The position numbers and the translations under genes were made by a program. DNA of 64,000 bases from Bacteroidaceae bacterium (GTDB taxonomy: Bacteria > Bacteroidota > Bacteroidia > Bacteroidales > Bacteroidaceae), in the NCBI GenBank assembly GCA_017507105.1, contig JAFWBM010000039.1, positions 141,525 through 205,524 on the forward strand. Reading direction: 5' to 3'. Shown here piece by piece: positions 61,974-64,000 of this stretch. Position 1 is the stretch's first letter. The number at the start of each line of letters is the position of its first letter. Under the pieces are notes generated by a model. The model had not been told where the DNA came from, did not search any database, and saw only the letters and a list, made by a program, of their open reading frames with translations.

Positions 61974-63404
61974 TTATTTTCTTAAAGCTTTTGCCTTATT
62001 GTAAATAGCATTCCAATCATAATTCCTATATAGTCCTGTTATGGTCTGGTATGTCATAAGGATGCATGAGACGAAACATACAACAAGCGCAGCTGCTATA
62101 AACAGGCCTATCTTTAGTGCAATTATTATAGCATTGGCGGGGTCCTCTTCTGTATGGGTTGATGTAGTTCCGTTGCTCCAGTAGGTCTTGACCTTTACAC
62201 TTGGGAAGAACTGCATAGCCAAACCTGCACCAAAGAGAGACGCAGCAAGAGCAAATCCGCCTTTCTTTATCTTTTCGAGGATGCTTGACTCGTTCTGGTA
62301 CTTATTGATAATGTAACCATACTGATAAGATGCCATAATATACAATGGTGTCATTAAAAGGAATGTTACAAACAGGAACCATACAAAGAAGGCGTTTCCC
62401 TCTGCGGCATCCACTCTCTCCTCGGCCACTTCAAGACAATAGTCCTGAAAATCATCGAAGTCCATTTCATTTACTTCTTCGTACTTCTCTAATAACTCTT
62501 CGGCTTTCTCTTCGTGCTCTTCTGCTGTTTCAAGGAAACGTTTTTTATTCGAATCCGATGTTGTTGTGTCTGCTCGATGCTTGTAATCCTCTACCAGTTC
62601 CTTTTGCATAAGATGGGATCTGTAGATGCTGCACAGTACATCCGATTTTGCATGCTTGGGGTTATTGTAATCATTGAAATACTTTATTTCCGAAGGGTAC
62701 TCTTTGAATACGGTATCAGCCTCCTCCCAATCCTCAATGGCCGATACCCTATGCTCGGCTTCTCTTACTGCTCCTTGGTTGTCTGAGTTAAAACTTGCCA
62801 AGATGATGATAGAGAGGAATACGCCACCTATAATCATCCAAGAGTGTGTCCAGTGTCTTTTCATGGCGAAGCTGACCGCATTTCTGAAGAAGTGCACTTT
62901 ATCCTGATACTCTAGCTCATAATGATCATCGGCAACCTCCTCTGCTTTATCAATAAGTCTGTCGACCTCAACTGCATCCTCTATCGATGTAAGGTCCATA
63001 TAAATAAGATCTCCTTCAATCTCCCCCTTCTTTGCAGCTTCGGCAAGATATTCCCATGCCTCTTCATTTGAATTCTCAAGCTGTTTGTTCTCGGGCTCGG
63101 GCTCAGCAGCATTACGTGCTCCTTCGTGGTCTTTTTGCCAGAAGAATGTCGTAAAGATTGAAACTTCGGCACCGGCCTTCTGCATCTTTCTCTTCGCTGT
63201 TATTGCCTCCAAAAAAGAACCGGCATAAAGATCATAGGGAGCATACTCTAGGACAGCTTTAGCCTTTATCAACCTTAGACCCAATTCATACTTCATAATT
63301 TTTATCAACTCTTCTTGGTTTGCTTTGGAAACGTCCTTCACAAGAAGATAATATTTCTTGAATCCCAAGAAATATATTAGTGCTACAATAATAATTAAAA
63401 ACAT
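61974..63404 (-). CDS. Membrane protein with an N-terminal L7/L12-CTD-like domain
   Basis: A 476-residue protein of unknown function. After a short hydrophobic N-terminus (1-15), residues 18-84 read VSKANQEELIKIMKYELGLR, IKAKAVLEYAPYDLY and KMQKAGAEVSIF, the helix and strand order and key residues (GL, AK, P, AGA-V) of the ribosomal L7/L12 C-terminal fold. An acidic helical middle (about 95-330) with one helix near 195 (SWMIIGGVFLSIIILASF) follows, and then three C-terminal helices (about 345-365, 385-403, 430-455). There is no signal peptide. It is separate from the LRR remnant and has no homologue that I recognise. Confidence 0.6.
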   Translation of the reverse strand: MFLIIIVALIYFLGFKKYYLLVKDVSKANQEELIKIMKYELGLRLIKAKAVLEYAPYDLYAGSFLEAITAKRKMQKAGAEVSIFTTFFWQKDHEGARNAAEPEPENKQLENSNEEAWEYLAEAAKKGEIEGDLIYMDLTSIEDAVEVDRLIDKAEEVADDHYELEYQDKVHFFRNAVSFAMKRHWTHSWMIIGGVFLSIIILASFNSDNQGAVREAEHRVSAIEDWEEADTVFKEYPSEIKYFNDYNNPKHAKSDVLCSIYRSHLMQKELVEDYKHRADTTTSDSNKKRFLETAEEHEEKAEELLEKYEEVNEMDFDDFQDYCLEVAEERVDAAEGNAFFVWFLFVTFLLMTPLYIMASYQYGYIINKYQNESSILEKIKKGGFALAASLFGAGLAMQFFPSVKVKTYWSNGTTSTHTEEDPANAIIIALKIGLFIAAALVVCFVSCILMTYQTITGLYRNYDWNAIYNKAKALRK

Positions 63405-63578
63405 AAGTTTGATATTTAAGGTTAGTAATAGTCTGTCTATTCCGATATGTATGTTATGCTATCTGTTTATTATTAATAAAAAGCTTTTTATCAAATTGTA
63501 GATTGCTGTTGGTGTTTACGGGTTTGTAATATTGAATATAATTTCGAAGGCCTTGTAAGGCAAAAACAGGTAATGGTG

Positions 63579-63586
63579 CAAACATA
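63579..63586 (-). promoter_or_regulatory. Possible promoter -7 box of the L7/L12-like membrane gene
   Basis: Minus-strand TATGTTTG, 175 bases before the start codon. No -33 element is evident. Confidence 0.35.
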
Positions 63587-63759
63587 GTAAAAAATATTAA
63601 AAAATACATATGCGTGCTCTTATTTTATTAACAATAGATAAGAAATGTAAAAGTAAAAGAAATAATAGGAAAAGATACAAGGGCTGAATATTTTTAACTA
63701 GAACAAGTGGCAAAGGTTAATTATGGATAGGTGGAAGCCAAGTGGTAAGGAGACGTTGT

Positions 63760-63911
63760 GTTTGCTGTCGGCGTAGCCGGTGCAAACATTTAAACAAGGG
63801 AGATAACCTTAGGTGAGAGCCCTACAAAATAAAAAGCGGATAACTTCCGTTATCCGCTAGTGGGCCATCCAGGGCTTGAGATTTGTCTTGTAACGACCCA
63901 TCGACTTCGTT
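63760..63911 (-). repeat. Tandem structured unit 1 (candidate ncRNA)
   Basis: Contains hairpin A (GTTTGC 63760-63765 with GCAAAC 63782-63787; inner CGGC/GCCG), a TAGG/CCTA hairpin (63810-63824), and hairpin C (GCGGATAAC 63836-63844 with GTTATCCGC 63849-63857). Hairpin C is preceded by an A-rich run, i.e. an intrinsic terminator with a U-run on the minus strand. Transcription is therefore inferred to run leftward. A 14-codon frame (63901-63857, MGRYKTNLKPWMAH) ends at the terminator stem on the same strand. The identity is unknown. Confidence 0.55.
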
Positions 63912-64000
63912 GTTTGCTGTCAGCGCAGCTGGTGCAAACGAATAGAACGAAGGAGATAACCGTAGGTGAAAGCCCTACAAAATAAAAAGCGGATAACTTC
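63912..64000 (-). repeat. Tandem structured unit 2 (partial at window edge)
   Basis: Same order as unit 1 with spacing 152-153: hairpin A with GTTTGC 63912-63917 and GCAAAC 63934-63939, inner CAGC/GCTG, GTAGG/CCTAC (63962-63966 with 63974-63978), then the A-rich run and GCGGATAACTTC cut by the edge. The inner stem pair G-C of unit 1 (63770/63778) is A-T here (63922/63930), a compensatory change. Confidence 0.55.

Larger units (their letters stand above)
63405..64000. other. Terminal intergenic region with tandem 152-bp structured units
   Basis: No protein-coding gene is convincing. From about 63750 to the edge, a unit of 152-153 bases is present once in full and once in part; see the two repeat entries. 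Positions 63405-63740 show AT-rich sequence with no further structure. Confidence 0.6.

Noticed and set aside
63760..63845. Reading the terminal tandem units as a protein-coding repeat
   Set aside because: Frames in both strands are short and broken, and differences between units keep base pairing rather than codons.

Overview
The window is a stretch of bacterial chromosome from a member of the Bacteroidales (Bacteroidetes). The evidence is the gene set: an S46 dipeptidyl-peptidase, a GH95 glycosidase with a Bacteroidetes-style C-terminal tail, a bacterial inositol-phosphate synthase, DUF4369-type lipoproteins, a B12-dependent ribonucleotide reductase and long MraY/FtsI variants. The promoters agree: many genes are preceded by the Bacteroidetes -7 box TAnnTTTG, some by TTTG about 20 bases upstream of it, and a recurring variant TAnnTTCG. 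The genus cannot be fixed from sequence reading alone. No IS element, prophage, CRISPR array, tRNA or rRNA was seen.

Layout. 1-11273 (minus strand) is a dcw cell-wall/division operon read from right to left: mraZ, rsmH, ftsL, ftsI, murE, mraY, murD, ftsW, murG, murC (cut by the window edge). A 10-bp direct-repeat MraZ operator overlaps its promoter. 11621-15769 holds three transport-related genes (nhaA, an outer-membrane porin, a DASS anion symporter). 15980-20392 is an arginine operon (argR, a GNAT acetyltransferase, argG, argC, argD). 20549-28813 is a minus-strand run of housekeeping genes: inositol-phosphate synthase, lpdA, plsC, a stand-alone MetH reactivation domain overlapping pyrC, a HIT protein, greA with an attenuator-like leader, and a thioredoxin-fold lipoprotein lacking its CxxC. 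28930-33373 (plus) carries pnp and an S46 peptidase of the DPP11 type. 33380-35570 (minus) has a nucleotidyltransferase-fold protein overlapping a dGTPase.

The region around 35.6-37.9 kb has dnaA flanked by AT-rich DNA with DnaA-box-like sites and is the best candidate for oriC. To its right lie nrdJ, folB, ddh, a LolC/E permease, rbfA, an O-methyltransferase, xerD, a TPR lipoprotein, dprA, hflX, a class I fumarase and rubrerythrin. The interval 52.5-64 kb is accessory in character: a large secreted GH95 enzyme, then poorly understood membrane proteins. These are an EF-hand protein with three C-terminal helices, a two-gene operon whose second product joins a DnaJ-type zinc-finger array to membrane helices, and a membrane protein with an N-terminal segment resembling the ribosomal L7/L12 C-terminal domain. 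In the same interval an exact 42-bp promoter-like sequence occurs twice, once before the EF-hand gene and once before a short remnant of a leucine-rich-repeat surface protein. The window ends in a tandem 152-bp repeat whose hairpin shows a compensatory base-pair change, so it may encode a structured RNA. These last items are the most likely places for undescribed biology.
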